From assembly GCA_030248225.1 (NCBI GenBank), contig JASANE010012553.1, forward strand, positions 1-64,000: 64,000 bases of DNA, written 5' to 3'. Every line of letters starts with the position of its first letter. The stretch's first letter is position 1. This stretch comes from Trileptium ribeirensis. Lineage: Eukaryota; Nematoda; Enoplea; Enoplida; Thoracostomopsidae. The notes below the pieces were generated by a model. It had not been told where the DNA came from. It saw only the letters and a list, made by a program, of their open reading frames with translations, and did not search any database. A program made the position numbers and the translations under genes. This document shows, piece by piece, positions 48,981 to 60,284 of the stretch.

Positions 48981-49117
48981 TTGCACTTATTTCTGGCCAG
49001 GACTGTAGTATTAGTGATACTGAGATGCTAATAATTATCGAAATAGAGTCACTCATGACCAAACAAACGAATCTGAACATGGGTGGTCCGGACCGGTTAT
49101 GCCCAACTATACCTAGC

Positions 49118-49495
49118 CTGCGCCGACTAACCATCCTATTTTGTTTTTAAAAAATTGCAATAGCGAACTCTAATTCGAATAAAAATAAACATTTTTTTTG
49201 TGAATATCAAAATTGTTTGTAAACTAAAATTTATCGTTTTTGGATTAAAGACAGTTACATGTTGCCGAACAATAACTAACATACTACAGGACCCTGTCAT
49301 TTATGCCGTCACATACACATTGAATTTTTTCGCGAACATCGACGATTCCTAATTCAGATCTAATAATCGACATGGAACTGTTATTGAGTGATTGAAAGTC
49401 ACTGCTTCTGGGCTAGCAGCAAATCGAATACCTGTCGTACGTGTTCCCATAATTCGACATATGTTTTGACAAAATAGGATGGTCAGTGAGCGCAG
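49118..49495. mobile_element. possible MITE with 26-bp inverted ends
   Basis: 49118-49143 and 49470-49495 are inverse repeats with 3 mismatches in 26 bp (shared core ACCATCCTATTTTG, start CTGCGC). The 326-bp interior is AT-rich and non-coding. The target-site duplication is unclear. Confidence 0.55.
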
Positions 49496-52400
49496 ATTAA
49501 GTTTAGTCTCGCATTGCGCCGTGCCCCTATGTAAACTTGCGCCCTCCGTGCGGAGAGTTCTGGATACGCCCCTGTTACAATATCGAAAACAATGATAATA
49601 ACTATTTTTATTTGTATTATCGTAATAATTTCATAAGAAAACCTCACAATGTACTTCTAAATTGTGTCATGAATGTGTCGACCTTCTTGAATTGAATGCG
49701 CAGTAGGTTAAATTGTATATCAAAAATCCTATGATAGTTAGCGTATGTCACAATTTTTGGGTCCGCTTCGACCATATTATGGGTTTGGATGGATCTATGG
49801 TGGGTTGGAAATGGACATGGGAATGCAAGAACATAGTTTTTGGCTATCCCCCTCACCCCAGACACTCCTTGATTTCCAAAATAGTGTTGTTTTAGAGGTT
49901 TTTCGGCCGTAACTTTTCAACGAGTCCATGGATTCCCCTGTGGAATACGCTGAATTTACAAGGGGAACATTTTGAATTATGGTGCACCCCAGCACGCAGG
50001 GGGTGACCCCCGGAAAACTAAAACACACAAAAAGGCTATTTTGGGAACAGCATGATAACTGTGCTTTACTTTTTTAACCTGAAGAACACACTGAAAGCGC
50101 CAGAGAACATTCCCGAAAACTGAAACAACCAAATTGGCCGTATATCGTGAACGGCTTGATAGATTTTCACCATCTTTTTTGTTTTGCTTCTTTCAGCCAA
50201 AAGAAACACCCTGAAATTAAAGGACGTGCACCCCCGCTACGAAGGAGGTCGCCCCAGGAATAGTCAAAAACAATATTACAGCAGTTCATACAGGCTACAC
50301 TACGGCATCAATACTCATATAGTAGGCCACAGGCCCACTCTGATATGGCACCTGCTCGAAGCGTGCCGAAGGCCACTATTAGCCGATAAAATGCCAGATT
50401 TCTCCATCTGCAATCTGGCATTTTCGTATGAATGTTTCAGACTATACTGTATCTTAGGTTATTGATGTCTCACGTGAATCTGATTTTGACAATACATGCA
50501 CAAGACTGGGTTTTCACAGGGCCTACTGGGCTAGTAGTGGGGTTCGACCACTTTCTCGGAGACTAGACACCCGGCCAAATTAAAAAAATAACACTACAAA
50601 TTTTGATATTTCGAGGTAAATTTTATGGAGTTACATGACAAATTAACCTTAAACATCGCTACATATTTTAAAAATGAAGTTTGGATCATTTTAAACTCAA
50701 AATAAACTATTAAATGTACAAAATATACTGTCGTTTAGAACCCCAGATATATAATTTCAGTATTACCCGAAGTAATACAAAATTCTTGGGCGGAGGGGTG
50801 CCTATGAGGGACAGGGTGGCTTGTGCACGGAGGTTATGTCGCCCCAGTCCCCCCACCGAAGCGACAATCCAGCAAAATACAAGTTACAATTCGTCCACAG
50901 ATATAGATGAAAATTAATGATGCAAAATTTTACAACGTTGCCCAGCTTTAAGGCAGAAGTTAATATGGCGTTGACTCAATGGTTTGAAGGACGTATCGAT
51001 TCATTATTTTTTAGTTTTGCAATAATTGCTAAATGTATTCTTTGCGCGGTACTCCTTTTGGCATGGCAATTTCAAGCTAGCATAACTTGATGCGCCAGAA
51101 ATTGGCTGCCAAGCACTGTACTGCTCGTGACGCTGTTGAATGGTAGTCCTATTGAATGCATGGGTAAATTTAAGGTGCACCGCCGACCACACCCTGTCTC
51201 ATCAGCGATCGCTCGTTCGGTGCGCCAAGCTCCGAACATAAAATTGGTGTTTGAAATACATTCAAAATGTTACACAAAATATTGTCTAAACAAGCAACTA
51301 CAGGTAATCAACGGGAAGTAAAAGGTTAAAAGACCGTTTGACATTAAAAGGGGGAAATGTTCGTTTTGTTATCGAACAAAAACACACCCGTTTTACACTT
51401 TGAAATATACGTATTATTATATTAACATCGCCGAAATGTGTTATGGTGACGAAAAAATGCTGAATACAAGCTATCACTTGTGAGTTGTAACATATAATCG
51501 TGGTAAAACGTCAAACAGGTGCATCGCGTTAGCGAACATAAGCTAAATTTACTTTGTAATCAATAACTCTGTGTTCGAGAACAAAAATTTTTGAATTTGA
51601 AATTGACTATTTCAACAAATGCTTTGTTCTCCATTAGTGTTTTGCGCGATATACCAAAAGAGGATGGTACGCGGCGCAGCTTAAGTTTGCTCATGCTATT
51701 ACGAGAACTACTATTACAGTAATATCCATTTGAGCGTAACGACGCAGCACGCAGAATTGCCAATTTCAAAGGCAGACGATCAGCGACAACAGGCACACCA
51801 AGTTTAGGAATCCGCGTAGCCTTCAAGTCGACTACATTCTATGACCGACGAATGTTCGGTTTATCTTGAAACAGGTTGCTTGATAGTGTCGACGGCTCAA
51901 ATACCTGGAACGGGTCCCTGTTCTACCAAAAATTGTCAAACAGCTCTCGCCGCTCTACTTTCGAACCCACAGTATTGTCCTGCTGTGCAACTATTGTACC
52001 ACTATAACATTTGATAATTACAGAACCCGTCTCGTAATCGGTAGTCATAAACTTCGTAATCAGCCACGTGCATAATCGTCACTCATAATATTCAGAGCGG
52101 ACTATTGTATGGATCTGTCACCAACTTTAAAATACATCAGCGTGTTGGAATTGATGAACCTGATCAGCTGATTGCAAAAGAATGACGTTTGTTATCGTTT
52201 GTAGCTTGTGCGAACATTGATTACCTACGTTGCTGACCTTTTCTGAACCTGCTTCGCAATGCTTGTTTCTGCAGCCGGCAAGTGATCTTTTTGTGGAGAA
52301 CATGGTCCCGAGAAATGGGAAGGGAAGTGAGCTGCAACGAAATAAGACTCCGCTTCGTTGCTCGCTGGATGTCAACGTACGCTCTCACGCATGAGTGAAA

Positions 52401-53363
52401 TTCAATACATTAAATAGAATAATCAAGAAAAATATACACATGAAAATAGTACACACCAAGTAAATCACAGATAACCTCAAAACGGTTCAAGTTTGAATAA
52501 CCTTTAAGTCTATGACGGAAAGTTGTTACGTTCGCCATTTGTGCGCTTAGCTTGGCCTGCGGAAGTAAGTTATACTTAAGCTATATTTTAGCTCAAGACG
52601 TCAACCGTATAAATATAACCAAATTGAAAAACATAAAAAAATTAAAGGTTTTCCCCGCTAACATTTGGCATTTTAGGCGCATAAAGCGTCCCAGAGATGT
52701 AACATCATACTCAAAGTCAGGTAACGAACTAACACACACGCAAATTAGTTTACAAAGTTCCAATTCGTGTCAGTTGGGTAAAAATTTAGGAACGAAATCA
52801 TTTAAGCAATACAAGGCACCGTTAGTTGCACAGTTATACTCTACTACGCGTCAAATTAAGAAAATTTGCGAAAATCCATCAAACACAATGCTTTTCATTT
52901 TTTCGATATGGCACATGTGATTAGCTATAGAGCAAAATGTTTCTGACGCGACAGGATTTTCGGGAGTGATAACTAAATTTTATGGGAGCATCCGCGCCTG
53001 ATTGTACCACGTTCCATCCTACAGGCCGGTAAGTATAAATAAGTACTCGCCACAATTGACCGCTGTTCGCTCGTCGCTGGCTTGCAACTTGCTTGTGCGA
53101 AAATTGTTTATTATTAAATTTTATAATCTGCTTTTTGTTCACTCACTGCTCGTTCGTAAGGCGACAGTCAATTGTGATGAGTTTTGTATGCACATTTCCA
53201 ATCTAATAAAAACAGCATGTGAAAAGCTCTTTCAAAGATTGAGCTATGCGTCATACAAGGCGCAAAAAATAATCTTCCCCTCGGCTTGGGAAACTCCGCT
53301 CGTTAGGATCACTCCTTTTCAATACCCTTACTGAGTACAGCATGTCTATTTCAATATACTGAC
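49496..53363. other. intergenic or 3'-intron region, no exon found
   Basis: The final exons of APEX1 (minus) and alpha-catenin (plus) would be expected between 36.3 and 53.4 kb; none is recognised here. 50930-51000 on the plus strand reads L-P-S-F-K-A-E-V-N-M-A-L-T-Q-W-F-E-G-R, reminiscent of a transposase C-terminus but too short to assign. About 53035-53110 starts with 'agtactcgccacaattgacc', related to 61204 and the CAGTACTC MITEs. The rest is unrecognised. Confidence 0.45.
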
Positions 53364-53507
53364 CAATTTCAAGATGAGACACATTCAGATCTCCAGTATA
53401 TATCACAGGCTTTTTGGCGTCCAAACCCTTTAAGAATTTCAAAAAGTCCGAATTCCACGTTTGTCGATACTGCAGCCGTACCAACCCGCGCCCGCTGTTT
53501 GGAACAT
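53364..53507 (-). CDS. APEX1: APEX1 exon 4 (last found)
   Basis: 2 nt, 47 codons, 1 nt; acceptor ..ttttgtttcag, donor gtcagt. Encodes [25 protein letters not shown] and [10 protein letters not shown], with the active-site Asp and Asn of G-D-L-N. The outgoing G should be the first base of the D in family E-I-D. The following exon was not found. Confidence 0.94.
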
Positions 53508-53684
53508 CTGAAACAAAAAGTTGTAATTCTATCGAGATTGCAGAATGTAGTGAAGCATAGGTACACCTACTCCTTTTGCATGCATAGCCAATCCGTTCTC
53601 GATAACATACGTTGATATGTTATATGTGGACATCACACAATACCGCACAAGTTAGAACAAAATTTATTAAGAGCGGCAATATGC

Positions 53685-54335
53685 TTCCCATGGCCGAAAA
53701 CACCTAAGTGCAATCTATCAGCCTCCCGAACGAATTGGGAATTTTGGGTCGATGAACCACGAGGGTGCCATACCTCAAACCCCACAAATCCAGAATCGGG
53801 CCCTTAATCGAAAAACAAAAAAGAGGCATAGGCATTTATCATTTTACTATGAAATAAAACCAACCAGAGAAAAAATCGAAAGTTAAGATAAAATAACCTT
53901 ACTTTCGTGAAAGGTACTAAATTGAGGTAAAAAACCCTCATTTTACCCTCTGACACCGAACCTTGGGGGCGCCATACCCGGTATCCATGGAATCATGCGT
54001 CGTATAGCAAAACCAACACCGGTAATGAGTTTCCCATGCCCGAAAACCCCCAAGTGAAGCTTCTCAGCTGCGAAAGACATCAAAACAAATTTTCGAATTT
54101 TGGGTCGATGAACTACGAGGCTGCCCTACCTCAAACCCCATAACTCCAGAACCGGAGCCTTTGTTGAAAAACAAAAAAGCAGCATTGGTATTTAACATTT
54201 TACTATGAAATGAAACCATTCAGGGAAAAAATTCAAATGTTAAGATAAAAATAACATTGCTTCCGTGAAAGATACTAAAATGGGGCAAAAAACCCCATTT
54301 CGACCCCTGACCCCGGAACCAGACCACAAATCGAA
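53685..54335. repeat. ~346-bp tandem dimer
   Basis: 'ttcccatgxccgaaaac' occurs at 53685 and 54031. The units share 'ttttgggtcgatgaacyacgaggxtgcc', 'acctcaaacccca', 'atttaacattttactatgaaat' and 'aaaaaacccxcatt' at clear but not recent divergence. Non-coding; its 'cc..gaacc' blocks vaguely recall the array at 25.1 kb. Confidence 0.8.
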
Positions 54336-54515
54336 AAACGCTCGGGGATGTGACGGTAAATCACTATGCCGGTTCTAATGAGCCCAAGATCCTGAAAATC
54401 GGTGAGGTTGTTCCCGAGTTATGACCGATCACACACACATGCAATCCAAAAACTTTCACTCATGCAACACACAATCTCCACCACGTTCTGAATACTCTCA
54501 ACCAAGCAGCAATGG

Positions 54516-54787
54516 TTTAAACGCGTTAGTATTTTGAAACACAACGCACTAACCCATGAACGGCCGCCCTCTAATATGATATGTAAGAAGGCATAACGAT
54601 TATTAAGGTACATACATCGAATATAAGTTAATGTCTAATCATATGTTAATATTTAAACGCGTTAGTATTTTGGAACACAACGCACTAACCCATGAACGGC
54701 CGCCCTCTAATATGATATGGAACAAGGCATAACGATTATTAAGGTACAGACATCGAACATAAGTTAATGTCTAATCATATGTTAATA
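54516..54787. repeat. 136-bp tandem duplication
   Basis: Two head-to-tail units starting 'tttaaacgcgttagtatttt' at 54516 and 54652, differing at only a handful of positions. Each contains 'aacggccgccctctaatatg'. A recent duplication. Confidence 0.92.
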
Positions 54788-56675
54788 ACAACAAAATAAT
54801 ATTTATGCGTTTCATAATCAGTAGTCGAGAACAAGCAGGCACTCTGGAAGCAAATTGTACAAAGAAACTTTGTGGTAAATTTAAACTGTAATGATGGAAT
54901 GAGTACTAAAACGGCGCGAAGCATCAAAATTTTTTAGCAACGTTTTGAGGTTTTCTTATAAAAATCTCTTAACAAACACATGCACATAGAGCTGCCTACA
55001 TATCCAAATTCAAGGGTTTTCAAGGGCGCGTACACCCTGTATGACAGACCCAGCAATATTTGGCCATCTTAAACTTTTACTAACAAAATAATTACGCGAA
55101 ATGTTCTTACAATATTATTGCTGGGCGGCTGCGCATTTCAAACTCTCAAATTGAAATTATAAAAAAGATTATAGCTCTCTGAGATTTGCAGAGGCTTTAC
55201 AGTGAACACATTATCTGGGACGGATTCTTTCTTAATCAGAATCACCCAAGAAAACACGGATATAGAGCAATTACGAGTCCAGAAACGGCCTTGAATATTT
55301 GGCACAGTAGCGAATAAGCAACGCATACATTTAGCATAAGTGATACAGATTTATAATAAGTTAAAAATAGAATCAAGGAAATATTAATTATTGCACTCAC
55401 ATGTAGAAATTATTTTGTGTGTATAAATTGGTTGAATTCTTGATATAAGTTCATTAGATTCCAACTACAATATTTCTTCCTACCTCAATACCTACTTCCT
55501 TGCTTTCTACAATTTCCCTACCTGAATGAGGTCTAGACCCATTCCCTCGGCTATGCCATTCGCTAGTGGTAACCGTTCCAAAAACAGAGATTTGCGCAGT
55601 CGGTGCTGTAGCAAAGATTATGGGGTCAAATTCTGACCAATTTCACAATATTCTTAAACGGAAATAGCCGTGTAAGGCAGCTGGTTGGTCGGCAGGGAAA
55701 TGGTTGGAGTAATTTTATAAGGCATGTATCCTAAGCGACGAATGCTTTACTGTTTTATATAACAACATCATGAACATCAATTAATAATATCGGATGAAAA
55801 TCGCCAATGCATTATGGGCACTCTGAGAGTGAAATGAAATCAGGAAGCGTAATATGAAACATTGACTTCGTCACTAAACGTAGCTCATCCACACTCCGTC
55901 TGTTTCCATTCGCTACACGAAAAATGCCTGTCTATAGCAATCGATTAGTAACTCATCGCACAGCAAGATTGGATAATCTACATTTAATGATGCCATTATA
56001 TTCAGTCCGACACAGATTACCCAGGGCTGCAAGAGGGATGAATTTTAAGAATAAAGGAGTCAAATAACTAATTTTTGTTATAACGGTTGTCTAAATTAAG
56101 CCATTATCGTACATCACAAATAGTATGAAACGCCCAAAAATTGTTTCGGCGATTTCGGCTTTCAAATGAAATCAAATTCCAACGCTGTAAATGTTCAAGG
56201 TGGCATGTTTACTACGTCGGCAATTATGGGGGCACCCCCGAATGTCAGAAAATGGGGGCCCAGATTTACGCTGGCATTCCCAGGCATCGACCGACGACAT
56301 GCTCATGCTATGGAATTGCGTGTAAGGATTAAATACTTTAATGATTATATATATGCAGCGTATATATATATATATATGGCCTTAGAGGGATCACAGCGAT
56401 GTAGTGTTTAGTTCCTGTGGGCTCGGTTTTTTAAACCATATGTGTGAAAAAAGCAATTTTAGCGTTTCACAGGGGCTAAATTTTGAAAATGGGCAAGTTT
56501 TCATCGAGGAGCGTATACATGGATGATTTTCCATTAGGGGTGTTCCAGATACCCACCATAGCGGACGGGCCAGTGAAGCAAGGGTTTTTCGTGTTTAAAT
56601 GCGATGCAAAACTAGGCCAAAGTAATACTGAGGGCGTAGCCAAAATAAAGGCCATGCCGTTCTCGATATACTAAG

Positions 56676-56889
56676 CCTAAGCTAAGGTGATTATATGAGA
56701 CATACAGCAAGCCTAAGTCTGGGGTCTGCCGCCCCGAACCACCGCTCTAAGCTGTCACTTGGGTCTAAAATACTGGCTTCTCCCTAAGCTAAGGTGATTA
56801 TATGAGACATACAGCAAGCCTAAGTCTGGGGTCTGCCGCCCCGAACCACCGCTCTAAGCTGTCACTTGGGTCTAAAATACTGGCTTCTC
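56676..56889. repeat. 107-bp perfect tandem duplication
   Basis: The unit starting 'cctaagctaaggtgattata' at 56676 is repeated without visible mismatch at 56783. It includes the left end 'actggcttctccctaagct' of the MITE that follows, so the duplication copied part of the element's edge. Could be a real recent event or an assembly artefact. Confidence 0.92.
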
Positions 56890-57198
56890 CCTAAGCTCCA
56901 AAATCAAGGGAGGTGAGCTGGGGGGACGGTCGACAAGGGGGATTTTCGAATTTATACATACATATATATATAATTATATATATTAGTGTATGTAATATAT
57001 TTAATTATATATTTTATATACACTTTTCCGTATATTTAGGTACGTAGTAGTAGTATAGTAGTAGCATTATGAAACGAAAATCATTAATATCAAGTTATTT
57101 TACCGCTAAGGTTTTAGGAAAAATTTAAGGGGGGGATGAGCTGGGGGAAGTCGGTCCGAAGGGGGGGCGCCCCCCTCCCCCCTTTAGAGAGAAGCCAG
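56880..57198. mobile_element. CTGGCTTCTC MITE
   Basis: 319 bp, inverted ends CTGGCTTCTCCCTAA..TTTAGAGAGAAGCCAG, flanked by AAATA on both sides (56875-56879 and 57199-57203). The interior has G-runs near both ends and a TA-rich core. Non-coding. Confidence 0.75.
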
Positions 57199-57264
57199 AA
57201 ATATAAAGTTAAAAATTAAACAAATATAGCAACATACTGAGCGTACTACTGAATATCAACTCAC

Positions 57265-57308
57265 ATGCGCCGACAGCATAAAATTTTTCAAACTCCGCTG
57301 TTATCAAT
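57265..57308 (-). CDS. APEX1: APEX1 micro-exon (44 nt)
   Basis: 1 nt, 14 codons, 1 nt; acceptor ..gaaggtag, donor gtgagt on the minus strand. The incoming split codon AG/A gives R, then L-I-T-A-E-F-E-K-F-Y-A-V-G-A, and the outgoing T/AT gives the catalytic Tyr of Y-V-P-N. It restores frame between exons 2 and 4 and matches the family R-L-I-T-A-E-Y-E-K-F-Y block. The acceptor has a poor pyrimidine tract. Confidence 0.92.
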
Positions 57309-60284
57309 CTACCTTCCTCATCGTGCTCTTTTATTCCTTAAAGTATGTCACATGTGAAAACAGGAACATTCAGAAAATATAATTAAAATATTTGAAACGA
57401 AGCGAGCGCAGCGAGTTAAGTTTCACTAAATAGCGTAAAATAAATGTTCAAAAATTCTTTGTCTGTCTGTTGGTGACAAGCTCCTGACTAGATTGTTGAA
57501 TTTTTATTATTTTAATTCAACGCGTAATAGAATCTAGTTGCTCACCTGCCGTCGTGCTTGCGCTGTTTTTAAGATTTCTTGCCTAAATTCTCAAAGAACA
57601 GCCGAAAAATAAATTTCGATTTTGGTCATTTGAATTCACCCAAAATGTTAGGTGATAACTCTTCTGAGGGATATAGGACCCAAAAAGGCATCAAGAAAAT
57701 CACTGTCAAATTTGTCGTTATGCACTTTTTGTCAGAGCAGTGTCTTCGAGCTATGAGCCAAAGTTTAAAAAATACACTGCAGACAGTAAAGTATTTAAAA
57801 TTTTGACAAAGTAAGTCTCTTGCATATTGCGGGTGCAAGATTGAAATAAAGGGCTATTCAACCCGTTAAACGCGTTAGTTTCACTGCTCCCACCAAGCAA
57901 AATTTAGTTAATTTTTGCACCAAAATAGTCCGTTATTAACATTACAATTGATATGTTAGTAACATTATCAGACGGTTCCGTATAAATATTTAAATTTAAT
58001 CATAAATATATATAAATTCTCACTTGTTCAATATATGGCTGTATGTAAATGATTAACATGTGTTCTCTTCGGACCTGCTAAATACGAAACAGCTATTGTA
58101 TTTCCGTGGTATGCTTGAAATAAATGAAGTCTAGCGGCTTACAGACTAGAAATAACTCTTCAAATTATAATTTCACTTAAAATTTGTGACATGTAGATAT
58201 CATGGGTCCTTGTTTTTTGATCATTGGACTAAGAAATAACGGATGTCATGGCTTTGATATGTGATTGATTAAGACGGTTGTACAGTTACCATTAATGCCT
58301 TGCTGATATATGACTATTATTGTGGGATTTCAAACCTTGCAAGTAACTAAGCCTAGATTAGCCACATTACAGCTTTTTTTTCCACGCTGCGCGAGTTACT
58401 TGTTTATACAAGTTGATGAGCTAATTAACACACAGGGATTAAGATCGAATAAATATAGGTAAGACCAACTACTACAGAACATTTCATTAAATATCTATGA
58501 ATAAGGCAAGCATCGCAAATGTGCTCTATGCCACGCCAACATGTTTAAACTGTTCGAAATTAAGTAGTTACTAGTTCTCAGCATTTATTTAATTATATTC
58601 TTAACTGTTGAACTTAACAAAACAATAACACATAGTTAAGACGACAGTTGAAAGCAACTGACACTATCCTACGGGCACCTATTATATATAGAAATCATTA
58701 GAACATCTGGTCTCGCATATTCTTATAGGTTCAGTTAAAGGGAGCATTTGTAATTTATAAATTATATATAACAGGGAGTAACCGGAATTCCGGTTCCGGC
58801 GAAAATCGTGTTCCGGTTGCGGTTCCGGCAAAGGGCAAAAACCATACCGGAACCTGAATTCCGGTTTAAAAATTTTGCTTGAAATTTTCCACGGTTTTTG
58901 TATCATTGTGATCCAAACATGTAATATATTATACAATGATCAAGCTCCAATACAACCAAGCAAAAGAAAATATTAACTAAGCAATTTGCCGTTTGAAACG
59001 TAAGTAGGGCACATAATCTCAGTACGAATTTTTCATAATAACCTGCAGGAGTTTGTTAACAAATCAAAGCCAGGTTGTTGCTTGTAGCAGCTATTTTACG
59101 CATCCAGAAGTCTGTGCGGTACGTTTCAATTAAACCGGTCCAATTCGGTAACAGAGTATGGCTAACGCAGAAGTACTTAAGGGTATGCTTGGCTAACATA
59201 AATTGCTTCAAGAACCCGCCAATGCGCTTGTATACTTGGTAAATGAGTCTAAATTGAAGTAAACTAACGTTATCTGCAACGCAACTAGAAACTGCTTTCT
59301 TGGCAAAGAACTGTATTTATTGAAACTGTGCGAGCAGCATCACAGTGTGTCTCATTTATACCATTCTGGTTAGAAAGTTATCATCATTATCATCTAACTT
59401 ACGGGCACTGTTTGTCCAACGCTAGGCTAAACAGTGTACCTGATCAGAAAATTACCTTCTATCTATTATTTTCTCTTAGAATCATATAAACCAATAATTT
59501 CAAGTTTCCTACAGAACATGTAACAAACGTATGTGTAGTAAAAGAAGGCGACTGGAGACAGAGCGAAAGTGTGTATTTTACGCTGCAAGCTTTGTAAGCA
59601 TATTCGATTTGACGCAGTATACGCAATGGTGTATAGTGGAAGGTATTTTTGCTCTGGATGTCCAAAAATCGACATATTTGATCGATCAATAAACATTATT
59701 AGCTTCCTCAGTCTCTTTAAAGTTTCAGAAAGGCAAAACCATCGCAATACATTAAGTTTAATGTAAACGTTATTTTTAATGCATTTTAAATTCACTATAC
59801 CTTGATTTCTTCCTTCATCTGTTTTACTATATATAAATTTCGAAGACCAAGTTCCTGTTCCGGATTAAATGGTCGGTTACGGTTGCTGGTTCAGGTTTCG
59901 GTAAATTTCGGTTCCGATTATTCCCTGATATAAGTATATATAATTTATAAAAAAATATAGAATAATAAGCATATATAAGTTATAACTAAGTCATAGTCAT
60001 GACCACGTTCCTAGAAGAGTATCAAAATCAAAACATTGGAAGCGCAAGGTCTAATTAACAAGTGGATTGATGCTAGATGTATAATATATTACATATTGCG
60101 TATCTTATAGCGAGACAACATGTCCGCTAAAACGAAGACATCTAAGCATGAAAATATTTAACTATTACTAAGAGAACGAGAAGACACCCAATTGAAGCGA
60201 ACGAAATACCAAAATGTGTTTTAGTTCTTAATGTAGGCTCAACCAAGTATGAACTAGATTGAATTTGTCCATATCACAACAAAC
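57309..60284. other. APEX1 intron with hAT copy d
   Basis: About 57395-57480 is a relative of the 'gaagcgagcgcagcgag..ttgtctgtctgttgg' repeat. 57500-58770 has nothing recognised. The hAT element at 58772-59927 is listed separately. 59930-60284 is AT-rich. Confidence 0.6.
58772..59927 (+). mobile_element. hAT-like non-autonomous element, copy d
   Basis: 1156 bp, ends CAGGGAGTAACCGGAATTCC..TTCCGATTATTCCCTG. Flanking 8-mers ATATATAA and ATATAAGT are only a partial match, in AT-rich DNA. Homologous to copies a-c, with subterminal CCGGAATTCCGG palindromes. The minus-strand open frames inside are also present in part in copies a and b but show no transposase motifs. Confidence 0.9.

Larger units (their letters stand above)
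39780..49005 (-). mobile_element. TIR-bounded 9.2-kb segment with transposase and BEN gene
   Basis: Left tip CAGTCCTGGCCAGAAATAAG (and 5 more matching bases) at 39780 and its exact inverse ending at 49005, each next to TA (39778-39779, 49006-49007), as Tc1/mariner insertions require. Inside lie a 26-bp minisatellite at both ends, a DD34E transposase and a BEN-domain gene, both minus strand, plus a truncated hAT relic. Either the whole is one large Tc1/mariner-type element, or a small MITE with a central array was split by an ~8.8-kb insertion. The arrays at the two ends run in the same direction rather than inverted, which favours the second reading. Confidence 0.55.
53508..57264. other. APEX1 intron with tandem duplications
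   Basis: Holds the ~346-bp dimer (53685-54335), the 136-bp duplication (54516-54787) and the 107-bp duplication and MITE (56676-57198). 54800-56670 is otherwise unrecognised except for a short TA run near 56363-56380. A candidate exon near 55400 was rejected. Confidence 0.6.

Noticed and set aside
50930..51005. Possible transposase C-terminus fragment (A-L-T-Q-W-F-E-G-R)
   Set aside because: Too short, no catalytic motif nearby. Kept only as a remark in the region entry.
52552..52920. Plus-strand 122-codon open frame
   Set aside because: Lysine/asparagine-rich AT-driven frame with no recognised motif. It was checked as a possible alpha-catenin C-terminal exon and does not match.
55398..55440. 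Minus-strand candidate exon ending ACA-T/gtgagt before the APEX1 Y-V-P-N exon
   Set aside because: Phase and donor fit, but the peptide (I-Q-P-I-Y-T-H-K-I-I-S-T) lacks the family T-A-E-F/Y motif and is one residue short. The 57265-57308 exon matches the family and phase fully.
59459..59795. Minus-strand 109-codon frame
   Set aside because: Lies entirely inside hAT copy d and has no transposase motif.
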